Assembly (NCBI GenBank): GCA_031272405.1
Contig: JAISTW010000040.1
Coordinates: forward strand, 1-64,000
DNA from: Desulfovibrio sp.
GTDB taxonomy: Bacteria > Desulfobacterota > Desulfovibrionia > Desulfovibrionales > Desulfovibrionaceae
Length of the DNA stretch: 64,000 nt
Direction: 5' to 3'
The notes beneath the pieces were generated by a model. It was not told the DNA's origin and searched no databases. It saw only the letters and a list, made by a program, of their open reading frames with translations. This document shows positions 53,563-62,633 of the stretch, one piece after another (positions within the stretch are counted from its first letter, which is position 1; each line of letters opens with the position of its first letter). The position numbers and the translations under genes were made by a program.

Positions 53563-53633
53563 ACAGCCAAAAACAAAAAATAAAAACACGCTGTTAGATA
53601 AAGATAAAAATCTACATTTTTGTTTTTGGCTGT
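53563..53633. repeat. Perfect 17-bp inverted repeat after the NifA-like gene
   Basis: ACAGCCAAAAACAAAAA (53563-53579) is matched exactly by its reverse complement at 53617-53633. The 37-base spacer contains a smaller dyad (TAGAT, ATCTA). It begins 4 bases after the stop codon of the activator gene and lies about 150-230 bp upstream of the amtB promoter. It could be the activator's terminator, an enhancer region, or both. Confidence 0.65.
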
Positions 53634-53637
53634 ACCG

Positions 53638-55230
53638 TCAGGCAGTATTTTTTGCGGCGTTGCGAAAGTCTTTATAATTGAGGGCGTACTTCCTGAGGCG
53701 CAGGCCCATGACGCGTTCCGTCAGCCCCAAACGCGCGGCCGCTTTTCCTATCTTGCCCTTGCTCCATTCCAGGGCTTCCACGATGGAGGCCCGCTCCTGG
53801 GCCTCAATACGCTCCGGCAGACCACCGTCAAAAGCGGATTTCACGCCGGAACCGCCGGAGCAGGAGAAATCCTGCAAGGCGGGCGGCAAATGCTGTGGGA
53901 AGAGCATGTTTTCCTGACCGAGGAGGAGCACAGCGCGCTCCATGACATTTTCCAGTTCACGGATGTTGCCGGGCCAGGAGTACTCCTGAAGTATGACTCT
54001 GACCTTTTCCGACAACTGGATTTGCCGACGGCCGTTGGCTTCGGCGAATTTTTGCAAAAAATGCGCGGCCAGCGGCAAGATGTCGTCGGGGCGCTCGCGC
54101 AAAGGCGGCAGAACAATGGGGAACACATTGAGCCTGTAGTAAAGATCGCGCCTGAAAAGGCCCTCCTCAACCATTTTCTCCAGATCCCTGTTTGTCGCTG
54201 TGATAAAACGCACATCCACATGGATTGTTTCCATACCCCCCAAACGCTCAAAGGAACGCTCCTGAAGCACGCGGAGGAGTTTGGCCTGGGTAAGCAGGGG
54301 GAGTTCCCCCACCTCATCCAAAAACAGGGTGCCGCTGTTGGCCAGTTCAAAGCGTCCCTTGCGCGTGGCGTTGGCCCCTGTGAAAGCGCCCCGCTCATGT
54401 CCGAATATTTCGCTTTCCACCAAAGTTTCGGGCAACGTGGCGCAATTGAGGGAAATAAAGGGCTTTCTGGCTCGTGCGGAAGCCGTGTGAATAGCCTTGG
54501 CCGCCAGTTCCTTGCCTGTGCCCGATTCCCCATGCAGGAGAACTGTGGTGGAGGAAGGCGCGACCTGTTCAATCTGGGAATACACGATTTCCATCTTTTC
54601 GGAATTGCCCACAAAACCCCGGGGGCGCGTCATTTCGCCCTTCTCGTCCATGGCGAGCTGCATCTGCAGCGCCGCGTCGCGCAACAACGCGGCTATGATC
54701 GTCAAAAGACGCATTTCCTCTTCCAGCGTGGCGACGTCAGCCAGCAGATGGTCCACGGAAAGCGCCCCCATGACACGGTCATTCAGACGGATAGGCACGC
54801 AGACAAAGGAAATGCTCTCGTTTTTCAGGTTGCGGGAACGCGTTTTGTTCAAAAAAAGCGGTTCATCGGACACGTTGGTGACATACATGGGCTGCCCGGT
54901 TTGGATCACGCGCCCGACAACGCCCTCTCCGGGCCTGTAGCGGCCGCGCTGCCGTTCCGCCTGGGTGAGTCCCCAGGCGGATTCAATGCGGATTTCGCCG
55001 CTCTGCGGTGAAATGAGCACTATACTGCCGCGCATCATATGGAGATGTTTCGCCATCAGGGCAAGGGCCTCGTCCAGGGCGTCTTCCACAGCGGAGCCGG
55101 CGTTCATGGCCTGCGTCAGGTCATACAGCAAACGCAACTGGTTTTCCGCATGTGTCGCCGCAAACTCCGGCGTTGTCTCCGTAAGGGAGGCCAGGGGGCC
55201 GGAAATGGAAATGACTTCTGTATCAAACAT
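53638..55230 (-). CDS. NifA-like sigma-54-dependent activator
   Basis: 530 residues. An N-terminal GAF domain (about 30-185) is followed by an AAA+ domain with Walker A GESGTGKE, a canonical GAFTGA loop near 280, and LFLDEVGELP, then a Fis-type helix-turn-helix (KIGKAAARLGLTERVMGLRL). This is the NifA layout. No nif genes are in the window; the next operon downstream is amtB-glnB-glnN with a sigma-54 promoter, so nitrogen-limitation control is the natural job. A NifA-type Cys linker between AAA+ and helix-turn-helix is not obvious. Confidence 0.93.
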   Translation of the reverse strand: MFDTEVISISGPLASLTETTPEFAATHAENQLRLLYDLTQAMNAGSAVEDALDEALALMAKHLHMMRGSIVLISPQSGEIRIESAWGLTQAERQRGRYRPGEGVVGRVIQTGQPMYVTNVSDEPLFLNKTRSRNLKNESISFVCVPIRLNDRVMGALSVDHLLADVATLEEEMRLLTIIAALLRDAALQMQLAMDEKGEMTRPRGFVGNSEKMEIVYSQIEQVAPSSTTVLLHGESGTGKELAAKAIHTASARARKPFISLNCATLPETLVESEIFGHERGAFTGANATRKGRFELANSGTLFLDEVGELPLLTQAKLLRVLQERSFERLGGMETIHVDVRFITATNRDLEKMVEEGLFRRDLYYRLNVFPIVLPPLRERPDDILPLAAHFLQKFAEANGRRQIQLSEKVRVILQEYSWPGNIRELENVMERAVLLLGQENMLFPQHLPPALQDFSCSGGSGVKSAFDGGLPERIEAQERASIVEALEWSKGKIGKAAARLGLTERVMGLRLRKYALNYKDFRNAAKNTA

Positions 55231-55465
55231 ATTTTTTTTTTATCAGAACAACGAATCAAGCTCAAGCCCTAATTCCTGCGGCGCGGACCCGTCGGAAACA
55301 AAAATTTGCGGCCCGGGGCGGGCGGCGGCGAAAAAACGCCGTGTTTGTCCTGTTTTTGTCTTGATTTTTTGAAAAAATATCGGCATTACATCAAGCGGCG
55401 TCGTTGCTGAGGCAATAGGCGCACGCGGCGCCGATACGGCCCGCGACGACAAGATTTGACTCCTG

Positions 55466-55542
55466 CGGAACGTGGCGCAGTCTGGCAGCGCATCTGCTTT
55501 GGGAGCAGAGGGTCGCCCGTTCAAATCGGGCCGTTCCGACCA
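55466..55542 (+). tRNA. tRNA-Pro (anticodon UGG)
   Basis: Acceptor arms CGGAACG and CGTTCCG pair fully, with discriminator A and an encoded CCA (55540-55542). The anticodon stem TCTGC/GCAGA encloses TTTGGGA, giving anticodon TGG for proline. The T-arm has the GTTCAAATC loop core. It lies between the activator gene and a terminator. Confidence 0.97.
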
Positions 55543-55552
55543 GCAAATACAG

Positions 55553-55586
55553 GGCTTACGGAAAATCATGCCGTAAGCCTTTTTTC
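55553..55586 (+). terminator. Intrinsic terminator of the tRNA-Pro gene
   Basis: GGCTTACGG and CCGTAAGCC form a perfect 9-bp stem around AAAATCATG, followed directly by TTTTTTC. It starts about 10 bases after the CCA. Confidence 0.92.
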
Positions 55587-55823
55587 TTTCCCAACGCCAT
55601 TCCCACCACAGAAAACGCGGATACTCCCGCAAAGCCAATCAAAAATCTTCATCGTTCCTTTCGGTTATGTCCAAAATTTTATGCACATTTTTATAGCCAC
55701 GCAGTCGGTCACGTTTTAGTTTACCATGAAATCCGCTGGCATGGAAAATTTCAGCGGGCTTTCGTCTTTCAGCGGAATAGCTTTATCTACTTGAAGGCAG
55801 GATGAATCAGCGAACGCCGCTTT

Positions 55824-58800
55824 TCATTTCCGGGGGGGGGGGGCAAGGTAAATGGCCAATGTTTCCATGACGCGATCCATTTCAACCGGCTTGGCGAGAT
55901 GCGCGTTCATGCCGCTGTTCAGGGCCATTTCAACGTCTTCCTTGAAGGCGTTCGCCGTGAGGGCAATGATGGGAACGGTCTTGGCGTCTGGCCTGTCGAG
56001 GGCGCGTATGGCTTTCGTGGCGTCGTAGCCGTTCATGCCCGGCATCTGCACGTCCATAAAAATGATGTCGTAAGCGCCCACAGGCGATTTCTCGAAAGCC
56101 TCGACAGCCCCTCCGCCGTCCTCTGCTTCGTCAATGACAAGACCGAAGTCGGCCAGCATTTCCATAAGAATAATACGGTTGATGTCCACATCGTCCACCA
56201 GCAGTATATGTTTGCCGGCAAAGTCGCCCACATCCACCCGAACGGCATCATCTTCCGTCTGGACGTCCTGGGATTTATTGAGCCAGATAGCGAAATAAAA
56301 ATCGCTGCCCATACCTTCCTGACTGTGCACCTTCAAGTCTCCGCCCATCAAACGCACTATGGTGCTGCTGATGGTCAGCCCCAGCCCCGTGCCGCCGTAG
56401 CGGCGGGCGAGGTGCCCCTCAGCCTGCTCAAAGGGATTGAAAATATTCTTCTGGGCATCCTCGGAAATGCCGATACCGGTGTCCTTGACGGAGAAGAACA
56501 GCAGGGATTTGTCGATTTCGTTTTCCAACCGGCGTACGACAAAATCAATGCGTCCACATTCCGGAGTGAATTTTGTGGCGTTGCCCAGCAGATTTATGAG
56601 CACCTGCTTGATGCGCAGGGTATCGCCCTCGAAGGTTGTCTCGTCTTCCAAATTTTCGGTTGTGATTTCAAAGACGATGTTTTTCTCTTCGCAACGCGGC
56701 ATAATGATGGAACGCACATTGTCCAGCAGGATGCGCAGGTCAAAGCTCTCCATGACCAGATCTATTTTGCCCGCCTCAATTTTGGAGATATCGAGGATAT
56801 CGTTGATGAGCCCAAGCAAATGATTGGTAGAACGCGCGATCTGGCTCATATTGGCCACCAGGTCGTTGGTGTGCACCTCACCGTTGCCGAGCTTGCGTCG
56901 CACGATTTCCGTCATGCCGATAATGGCGTTCATGGGCGTACGGATTTCATGACTCATGCGTGCCAGGAAATTGCTCTTGGCCTCGGATGCCTTCTGGGCA
57001 TCATGAACAGCTTCCTCAAGCCGCATCTGCGTGCCACGCAGTTCGTTTTCCACCTTTACGCGCAGGGAAACATTGCGCGACACGCAGAGGTAGCCCTGCA
57101 ACTTGCCGTTATCATTAAAAACAGGTGTTCTGACAACGTCCAGATGTTCTACGTGTCCGTCGGAGAACGACAACTTGGTTTCCGAATATATGGGACTTTT
57201 TTGATCCCTGCAGAGTTCATAAACCAATTTGAACTCGCCGGCCATCGGCTCCGGGATGAAGTCATGCAGTTTTTTATTGACGACATCCGCGGGGTTACGG
57301 CCGCCAAGGGACGCATAACGCGGATTTACGGCGAGGTAGCGAAATTCCGGATCGAGAAAACAGATAAGATCCGGCGAGTTGTTAAAAATGGTGTCCAGCA
57401 GGGCGCGCTGCTGGGCCAGTCTCTCCTGCTCCAGCAAAATGCTTGTCACGTCGCTGGTGGCGATAAGGAAGCCCGCTGGATTGCCGTTCTTATCCGTGAG
57501 TATTTCCGCTTTCCCGCGCATGTACCGGTGCGTTCCGGGCATTTGGTACGGATCGGCGTCCCTGTTCTCTTTCAGGGCCAGCAACGGATTGGCCAGAGAG
57601 TCGGACGGATAGATGGTGTAGTCGAAATAAGGTTTCCCGACGACATCCTCAATCCTTTTGCCCAACATATCCAACAGAGTTCTGTTCATGTAGCGGATGT
57701 TCAAGTCATTGTCCACAATGGCGACAAGCCCGCTGACGCTCTTCTCCAGACTCTCCGCCATATCATCAAAGGAGTCGGCAAGCTGCCCCAGTTCATCCTT
57801 GATAGGTTCCTCAAAACGAAAATGACGTTCCCCATTCTGAAATCTGGAAATGCCGGAGATGAGCCGGGTCACGCTATGGGTGATGACGGAAGCCATCCAG
57901 ATGGCGATGAAAATTACCAGGGCGATCATCGCCATGGTGGAAATACTCAGATTGTAGGCTGTTTCCTTCAGGTTCTGGGCAATGGACTGGTACGTGTCGT
58001 TTGAATATTCATCAAGTTCATCATCTGTCTTTTTAATCAGAGATCCCAGAACCCTGCTCGTCTCAGTGGCCGGGCTGTGGAAATCATCCAGACCAGCGCC
58101 TATGGCCACAAAGCCAAAGCCGAGTTTGCTCAGTCCGTAACGTCCGGTATAGTAAGGGATGGCCGCCGCAGTGTTCAGTTTCCACAACCCGCTCCAGAGT
58201 ATGCGCAGGGAACCGGATCCGCCATCCTTGGCCAAATCCATCCAGCCCGTGCATTGGGGAGCGAAGTTGAGGTAGCGGCAGTCCAGACCGACCAAACCTG
58301 CCTTGGTCAGTTCCGCAGCCGGCTTTTTTGTGCGTGATTGGTTCTGAAAAACGGGCACATCCTTGATGAAGTCGGGATAGGGCAGTCCGCTGGCCTTCCA
58401 GTCATCGTAGATGCGATCTTCCAGCCAGGGCACTTGCGGCAGGCCAGTGGCCGCGTCAAAGCCCACAATGGAGTGGTGTCTGGGGTGGACAATGCTCTTG
58501 CCCTTATAATCCCAAATAAAGGCGTAATTGCCGGCGAAGGCGTCCGGGATTTCGGTATAGCGTTCATCCGTGGGCATGGGGTGGTTCATGAATTCCATGA
58601 TGTGATCATGGTTCAGAGCCATTGTGACGTACCCGATCCTCTTGCCGTCGCGCTCCACAGGCATGGCCCAGCGCACTATGCCCCTGAAGCGCCGACCGAG
58701 CGGATTTTCCTTTCCGGCGTAGGCTTCCTTTTCCGGCTCGAAGGAGATGCCCAGTTTGGCCGCATTGGCCGGCGTATACATGCCGATGATATGCGTGCCG

Positions 58801-59573
58801 ACGTATTCGCCCATAACCTCAGAGACGTAAATTTCCCCGGATTTCAGCTTGTTAAGTTCTTCGAAATACGTTTCAGCCTTGACAAATGTGTTAAGACGTT
58901 TGGAAACATCCTTCATTCGTCGGTCCATAAGATCTGATGTGACGACTTTGATGCGCTCCTGACCATTGAGATCCACAAAGGTGATTTCATGGTACAGGGG
59001 CTTGTCTTCATAAACAAACGGATCCGGCGGACGATAATGGAAGGAGTGATTGTTTTCCTCGTTGCTGGAGGTATTTATGGATGGCGTGGGCAACCCCACC
59101 TCGTGCCAGGCGTTTCCGTCCTTGGTGAGTTCCCATTTTCCCTGCTTGACGATTCTGCCTGTTTTTTTCGCCGCGAACTGGCTGTATACGTGTTCGTCCG
59201 GCGTGATGGAGGCCAAAAAACGGATATCACTGTCGCGGCCGTACAGAAAATTGGCGACAGCCATGGCATAATCAGTGCTGGTGCGTTCTATTTCGTGAGT
59301 AGCGCGATCATCTATGGCGTTGACAGCGTCATCCACCGCGATCTTGCCCGTCTGCGTCAGCGCTTCAACGGCTCTGGAAGAGATCTCGGCGGTGCGGCGT
59401 CTGAGGTCTTCTCCCAATTCCCACGATTGCGACCAGGCGATAACAGCCAGCAAAATCAGCGGGATGACCTTGATGAGAATGAAGATGACGACGAGCTTCG
59501 CCTTGAGTCCAAAGCCCAATTTCGTCAGGAAATGCTCCAGTTTTATGCGGAATGGGGAAACATTTCTAGCCAT
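55824..59573 (-). CDS. Large hybrid sensor histidine kinase (Cache, HAMP, PAS, receiver)
   Basis: 1249 residues. A membrane helix at about 27-47 and a second near 545-565 enclose a long periplasmic sensor of the double-Cache type. HAMP, two PAS domains (SGLVAIVDNDLNIRYMNRT; LICFLDPEFRYLAVNPRY), the HisKA box MSHEIRTPMNAII (His near 874), an ATPase domain (GGTGLGLTISSTI) and a receiver (HILLVDDVDINR, FMDVQMPGMNG, Asp near 1172) follow. No output domain or adjacent regulator. It lies after leuB with a 124-base gap and no strong ribosome-binding site. A run of 12 C ends the coding strand. Confidence 0.93.
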   Translation of the reverse strand: MARNVSPFRIKLEHFLTKLGFGLKAKLVVIFILIKVIPLILLAVIAWSQSWELGEDLRRRTAEISSRAVEALTQTGKIAVDDAVNAIDDRATHEIERTSTDYAMAVANFLYGRDSDIRFLASITPDEHVYSQFAAKKTGRIVKQGKWELTKDGNAWHEVGLPTPSINTSSNEENNHSFHYRPPDPFVYEDKPLYHEITFVDLNGQERIKVVTSDLMDRRMKDVSKRLNTFVKAETYFEELNKLKSGEIYVSEVMGEYVGTHIIGMYTPANAAKLGISFEPEKEAYAGKENPLGRRFRGIVRWAMPVERDGKRIGYVTMALNHDHIMEFMNHPMPTDERYTEIPDAFAGNYAFIWDYKGKSIVHPRHHSIVGFDAATGLPQVPWLEDRIYDDWKASGLPYPDFIKDVPVFQNQSRTKKPAAELTKAGLVGLDCRYLNFAPQCTGWMDLAKDGGSGSLRILWSGLWKLNTAAAIPYYTGRYGLSKLGFGFVAIGAGLDDFHSPATETSRVLGSLIKKTDDELDEYSNDTYQSIAQNLKETAYNLSISTMAMIALVIFIAIWMASVITHSVTRLISGISRFQNGERHFRFEEPIKDELGQLADSFDDMAESLEKSVSGLVAIVDNDLNIRYMNRTLLDMLGKRIEDVVGKPYFDYTIYPSDSLANPLLALKENRDADPYQMPGTHRYMRGKAEILTDKNGNPAGFLIATSDVTSILLEQERLAQQRALLDTIFNNSPDLICFLDPEFRYLAVNPRYASLGGRNPADVVNKKLHDFIPEPMAGEFKLVYELCRDQKSPIYSETKLSFSDGHVEHLDVVRTPVFNDNGKLQGYLCVSRNVSLRVKVENELRGTQMRLEEAVHDAQKASEAKSNFLARMSHEIRTPMNAIIGMTEIVRRKLGNGEVHTNDLVANMSQIARSTNHLLGLINDILDISKIEAGKIDLVMESFDLRILLDNVRSIIMPRCEEKNIVFEITTENLEDETTFEGDTLRIKQVLINLLGNATKFTPECGRIDFVVRRLENEIDKSLLFFSVKDTGIGISEDAQKNIFNPFEQAEGHLARRYGGTGLGLTISSTIVRLMGGDLKVHSQEGMGSDFYFAIWLNKSQDVQTEDDAVRVDVGDFAGKHILLVDDVDINRIILMEMLADFGLVIDEAEDGGGAVEAFEKSPVGAYDIIFMDVQMPGMNGYDATKAIRALDRPDAKTVPIIALTANAFKEDVEMALNSGMNAHLAKPVEMDRVMETLAIYLAPPPRK
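55832..55843. repeat. 12-base homopolymer (G on plus, C on coding strand)
   Basis: Twelve consecutive G encode the APPPR end of the kinase at 55824-59573. Such tracts slip easily in replication and are misread in sequencing. A change in length would alter only the last few residues after the receiver domain. Confidence 0.9.
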
Positions 59574-59697
59574 CGGGCACCATCAAGGACAATTCTCCGG
59601 CGGGCTGCAACACTAAAGAGTGACTCACATGTCTGTCGTTCGCCGCCCGAATGATTCGTCTGTTATATCTGACAACTGTATCTGTCGGACTTTCCTA

Positions 59698-60780
59698 TCA
59701 CAACTTGTCAACATAATCAATAACTTTTTGTCCCATAGCCACGCACCCCAGCAAAGTCATGCCCGGCTCCATGATGTCCGCGGTACGGAAACCTTCCGCC
59801 AAAACGGCCCGCACAGATTTCTCCACAAGTTCGGCCGGTTCCGGCAGTCCCAATCCCAAACGCAACAGCATAGCCCCGGAAAGAATCGTGGCCAGAGGGT
59901 TGGCCTTGTCCTGCCCGGCGATATCAGGCGCCGAGCCGTGGATGGGTTCAAAAAGTCCTGGCCGGGACGCGCCCAGCGAAGCCGACGGCAACATGCCCAG
60001 TGACCCCGTAATGACGGCGGCTTCATCCGAGAGAATATCCCCAAAGAGGTTGCCCGTCAGGAGTACGTCGAAATGCGAAGGCGCCCGCACAAGCTGCATG
60101 GCGGCGTTGTCCACATAAAGATGACTCAGTTCCACATCCCCGTATCCACGGTGTTCGTCAATAACCACTTCCCGCCACAGGCGCGATGTCTCCAGCACGT
60201 TGCTTTTGTCCACCGAGCAGACCTTGCGGCGGCGCAGGCGGGCCAGGTCAAAGGCAGTACGGGCGATACGTCGGATTTCTTCCTCTCTGTACGCCATCGT
60301 GTTGAAACCCGTTCTGTTTCCGATCTCTCCGCTTATGCCTCGCGGCTCGCCGAAGTATATGTCGCCGGTCAATTCCCGCACCACAATAAGGTCAATGCCC
60401 GCCTCCGCCGTTCCCTGTTTGAGCAGGCAGGCGCCGGCAAGTTCGGGCATGAGCAGGGCCGGGCGCAGATTGGCGTAAAGACCGAGAGCTTTGCGTATGC
60501 CCAAAAGTCCCTTTTCCGGGCGTTTGTCGGGGCTGACGTCGTCCCATTTCGGACCGCCCACGGCCCCCAGAAAAACGGCGTCGGCCTGACGGCATTTTTC
60601 AACAGTTTGGGCCGGAAGCGGCTCTCCGGTCGCGTCAATGGCGGCTCCGCCAAGCAGGGCTTTTTCAAAGCTCAGCTCGTGTCCGTAACGTCCCGCGGCC
60701 CTGCTGATGACGGCCGCGCCCTGGGCTATGATTTCCGGACCGATGCCGTCTCCTTCCAAAAGACAAATATGTTTTTTCAT
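59698..60780 (-). CDS. leuB: 3-isopropylmalate dehydrogenase
   Basis: 360 residues, normal length. [16 protein letters not shown] at the N-terminus, the substrate-binding [15 protein letters not shown] and the late [18 protein letters not shown] are the family marks. It oxidises and decarboxylates 3-isopropylmalate to 2-ketoisocaproate with NAD+. Last of the leu genes in transcription order, 22 bases after leuD. Confidence 0.97.
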   Translation of the reverse strand: MKKHICLLEGDGIGPEIIAQGAAVISRAAGRYGHELSFEKALLGGAAIDATGEPLPAQTVEKCRQADAVFLGAVGGPKWDDVSPDKRPEKGLLGIRKALGLYANLRPALLMPELAGACLLKQGTAEAGIDLIVVRELTGDIYFGEPRGISGEIGNRTGFNTMAYREEEIRRIARTAFDLARLRRRKVCSVDKSNVLETSRLWREVVIDEHRGYGDVELSHLYVDNAAMQLVRAPSHFDVLLTGNLFGDILSDEAAVITGSLGMLPSASLGASRPGLFEPIHGSAPDIAGQDKANPLATILSGAMLLRLGLGLPEPAELVEKSVRAVLAEGFRTADIMEPGMTLLGCVAMGQKVIDYVDKL

Positions 60781-60802
60781 ACCTTGTTCCGCCCTTGCCC
60801 GT

Positions 60803-61300
60803 TCAAGATTTTCCCAGACGCCGCTTCACATGTCCCACCAGTCCTCCGGCGGCGATAATGGCCGACATGGACTCAGGCAACGGGGGACAGACAATGTCCA
60901 GGGAGCGTGTGGCGTCGCGTATGCGTCCCTCGGCGGGAATAATCTCCAGCGTGTCCCCGTCCTGAATTTTTTCCGCGTCGTCGCCTGCCTCCATGAGCAG
61001 CAGTCCCATGTTGAAGGCATTGCGGTAAAAAATACGGGCGAAGCTGTGGGCGACGACGACGGGAATGCCTGCCCCCAGTATGGCTATGGGTGCGTGTTCA
61101 CGCGAAGAACCGCAACCGAAATTGCGCCCCGCCACCAGAATGTCGCCCTTGCGTACACGTCGCACCCAGCCGGGTTCCAGGCCGGAGAGGCAGTTTTCGC
61201 CCAATTTGGCGGCGTCCGTCGTCACCAGAAGACGCGCGGGTATGATGGCGTCCGTGTCAATATGATCGCCCACCTTGTGAGCCTTGCCCTTGTAATTCAT
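60803..61300 (-). CDS. leuD: 3-isopropylmalate dehydratase small subunit
   Basis: 165 residues, the short archaeal/delta-type form. [13 protein letters not shown] and [17 protein letters not shown] are characteristic. It forms isopropylmalate isomerase with LeuC. The ATG at 61300 gives the expected [17 protein letters not shown] start; it lies 17 bases after the leuC stop. Confidence 0.96.
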   Translation of the reverse strand: MNYKGKAHKVGDHIDTDAIIPARLLVTTDAAKLGENCLSGLEPGWVRRVRKGDILVAGRNFGCGSSREHAPIAILGAGIPVVVAHSFARIFYRNAFNMGLLLMEAGDDAEKIQDGDTLEIIPAEGRIRDATRSLDIVCPPLPESMSAIIAAGGLVGHVKRRLGKS

Positions 61301-61317
61301 GGCTGTTCCCCTGTTGT

Positions 61318-62580
61318 TTACAGTTGCGCCGGTCCGGCCACGCTGCCGACTACCGCGGAAGCGGCGGCCACCACGGGGCTCGCCAGATAGACCTCGGAAT
61401 CCAGACTGCCCATGCGGCCTCGGAAATTGCGGTTGGTGGTCGACACAGCCCGTTCTCCGTCTCCCAGTATTCCCATGTGACCGCCCAGACAGGGCCCACA
61501 GGTGCATGGCCCGACAACACAGCCGGCCTCCATGAAAATCTCCAGCAGGCCTTCACGCAGGCATTGTTTCCAGACCTCCGGGGTTGAAGGCAGCACAATG
61601 CAGCGCACGTTTCTGTCCACCTTACGGCCCCGCAGCACATTGGCGGCATCGCGCATGTCGCTTATCCTGCCATTGGTGCACGAACCTATGATTACCTGCT
61701 GAATGGGCGTGTCGGCCAACTCCGAAACAGGCTTTACGTTGGAAGGCAGATGCGGGCAGGCTACCAACGGCTCCATGCCGGTCACGTCAAAGATGACCTT
61801 GCGCTCATAAGGCGCGCCTTCGTCCGCAGCCAGGGTGAAATTCGGCTCCGGACGTCCGTGTTCGGCGCAATAGGCTTTCGTCTGCGCGTCCACAGGGAAA
61901 AGTCCCGCCTTGCCGCCGGCCTCTATGGCCATATTTGCCATAGTAAGCCGCCCCTCCACCGGCAGGGCGTCAACCACCGGCCCGCCAAACTCCAGAGCAC
62001 GGTACAGCGCTCCGTCCACGCCGATTTCGCCGATGAGCATAAGTATGAGATCCTTGGCACGCAGCCATTCAGGCATAATACCCGTATACTCCACCCGTAT
62101 GGCGGACGGAATCTTGAGCCATGTTTCGCCCAGGGCCATGCCGGCCGCGATGTCGGTTGATCCCATTCCTGTGGCGAACGCCCCCACGCCGCCGTAAGTG
62201 CAGGTGTGACTGTCCGCTCCGATGACAAGATCGCCCGGTCCGACAAGTCCCTGCTCCGGCAGCAGGGTGTGTTCCACGCCGCAGTTGCCGCCCTCGTAGT
62301 AGTGCGTAATATTTTGCTCCTTGGCGAAAGCGCGGCAAATCAATACCTGATTTGCTGAATCAATGTCCTTTTGCGGGGTAAAATGGTCCATCACAAACAC
62401 GACCTTGTCCCTGTCAAAAACCTTGTCCGCCTTCATGGCCCTGAAAGATTTGATGGCCAGCGGGGCCGTGATGTCATTGGCCAGCACAAGGGAGAGGCGA
62501 CACTGCGCGATCTGCCCGTCGCGTTCCACAGCCTCATCGCTGTGGGCCTGAATGATTTTCTGGGTCAATGTTTTCGGCAT
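61318..62580 (-). CDS. leuC: 3-isopropylmalate dehydratase large subunit
   Basis: 420 residues. The [4Fe-4S] cluster ligands lie in [10 protein letters not shown] and [28 protein letters not shown] is the aconitase-family substrate motif. With LeuD it isomerises 2-isopropylmalate to 3-isopropylmalate. The ATG at 62580 gives [13 protein letters not shown], the standard start. Confidence 0.97.
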   Translation of the reverse strand: MPKTLTQKIIQAHSDEAVERDGQIAQCRLSLVLANDITAPLAIKSFRAMKADKVFDRDKVVFVMDHFTPQKDIDSANQVLICRAFAKEQNITHYYEGGNCGVEHTLLPEQGLVGPGDLVIGADSHTCTYGGVGAFATGMGSTDIAAGMALGETWLKIPSAIRVEYTGIMPEWLRAKDLILMLIGEIGVDGALYRALEFGGPVVDALPVEGRLTMANMAIEAGGKAGLFPVDAQTKAYCAEHGRPEPNFTLAADEGAPYERKVIFDVTGMEPLVACPHLPSNVKPVSELADTPIQQVIIGSCTNGRISDMRDAANVLRGRKVDRNVRCIVLPSTPEVWKQCLREGLLEIFMEAGCVVGPCTCGPCLGGHMGILGDGERAVSTTNRNFRGRMGSLDSEVYLASPVVAAASAVVGSVAGPAQL

Positions 62581-62633
62581 GTTCTTACCTCGCTCCGTGA
62601 TTTGTCGCAATTGCCCGTGCTGTGGGCCCGATT

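Noticed and set aside
55466..55823. tRNA-Pro as an integration site for a mobile element
   Set aside because: No integrase gene and no second copy of the tRNA 3' end were seen in the flanking sequence.
55832..55843. Poly-G run as a frameshift destroying the kinase
   Set aside because: With 12 bases the frame stays intact to a stop five codons later and the receiver domain before it is complete.
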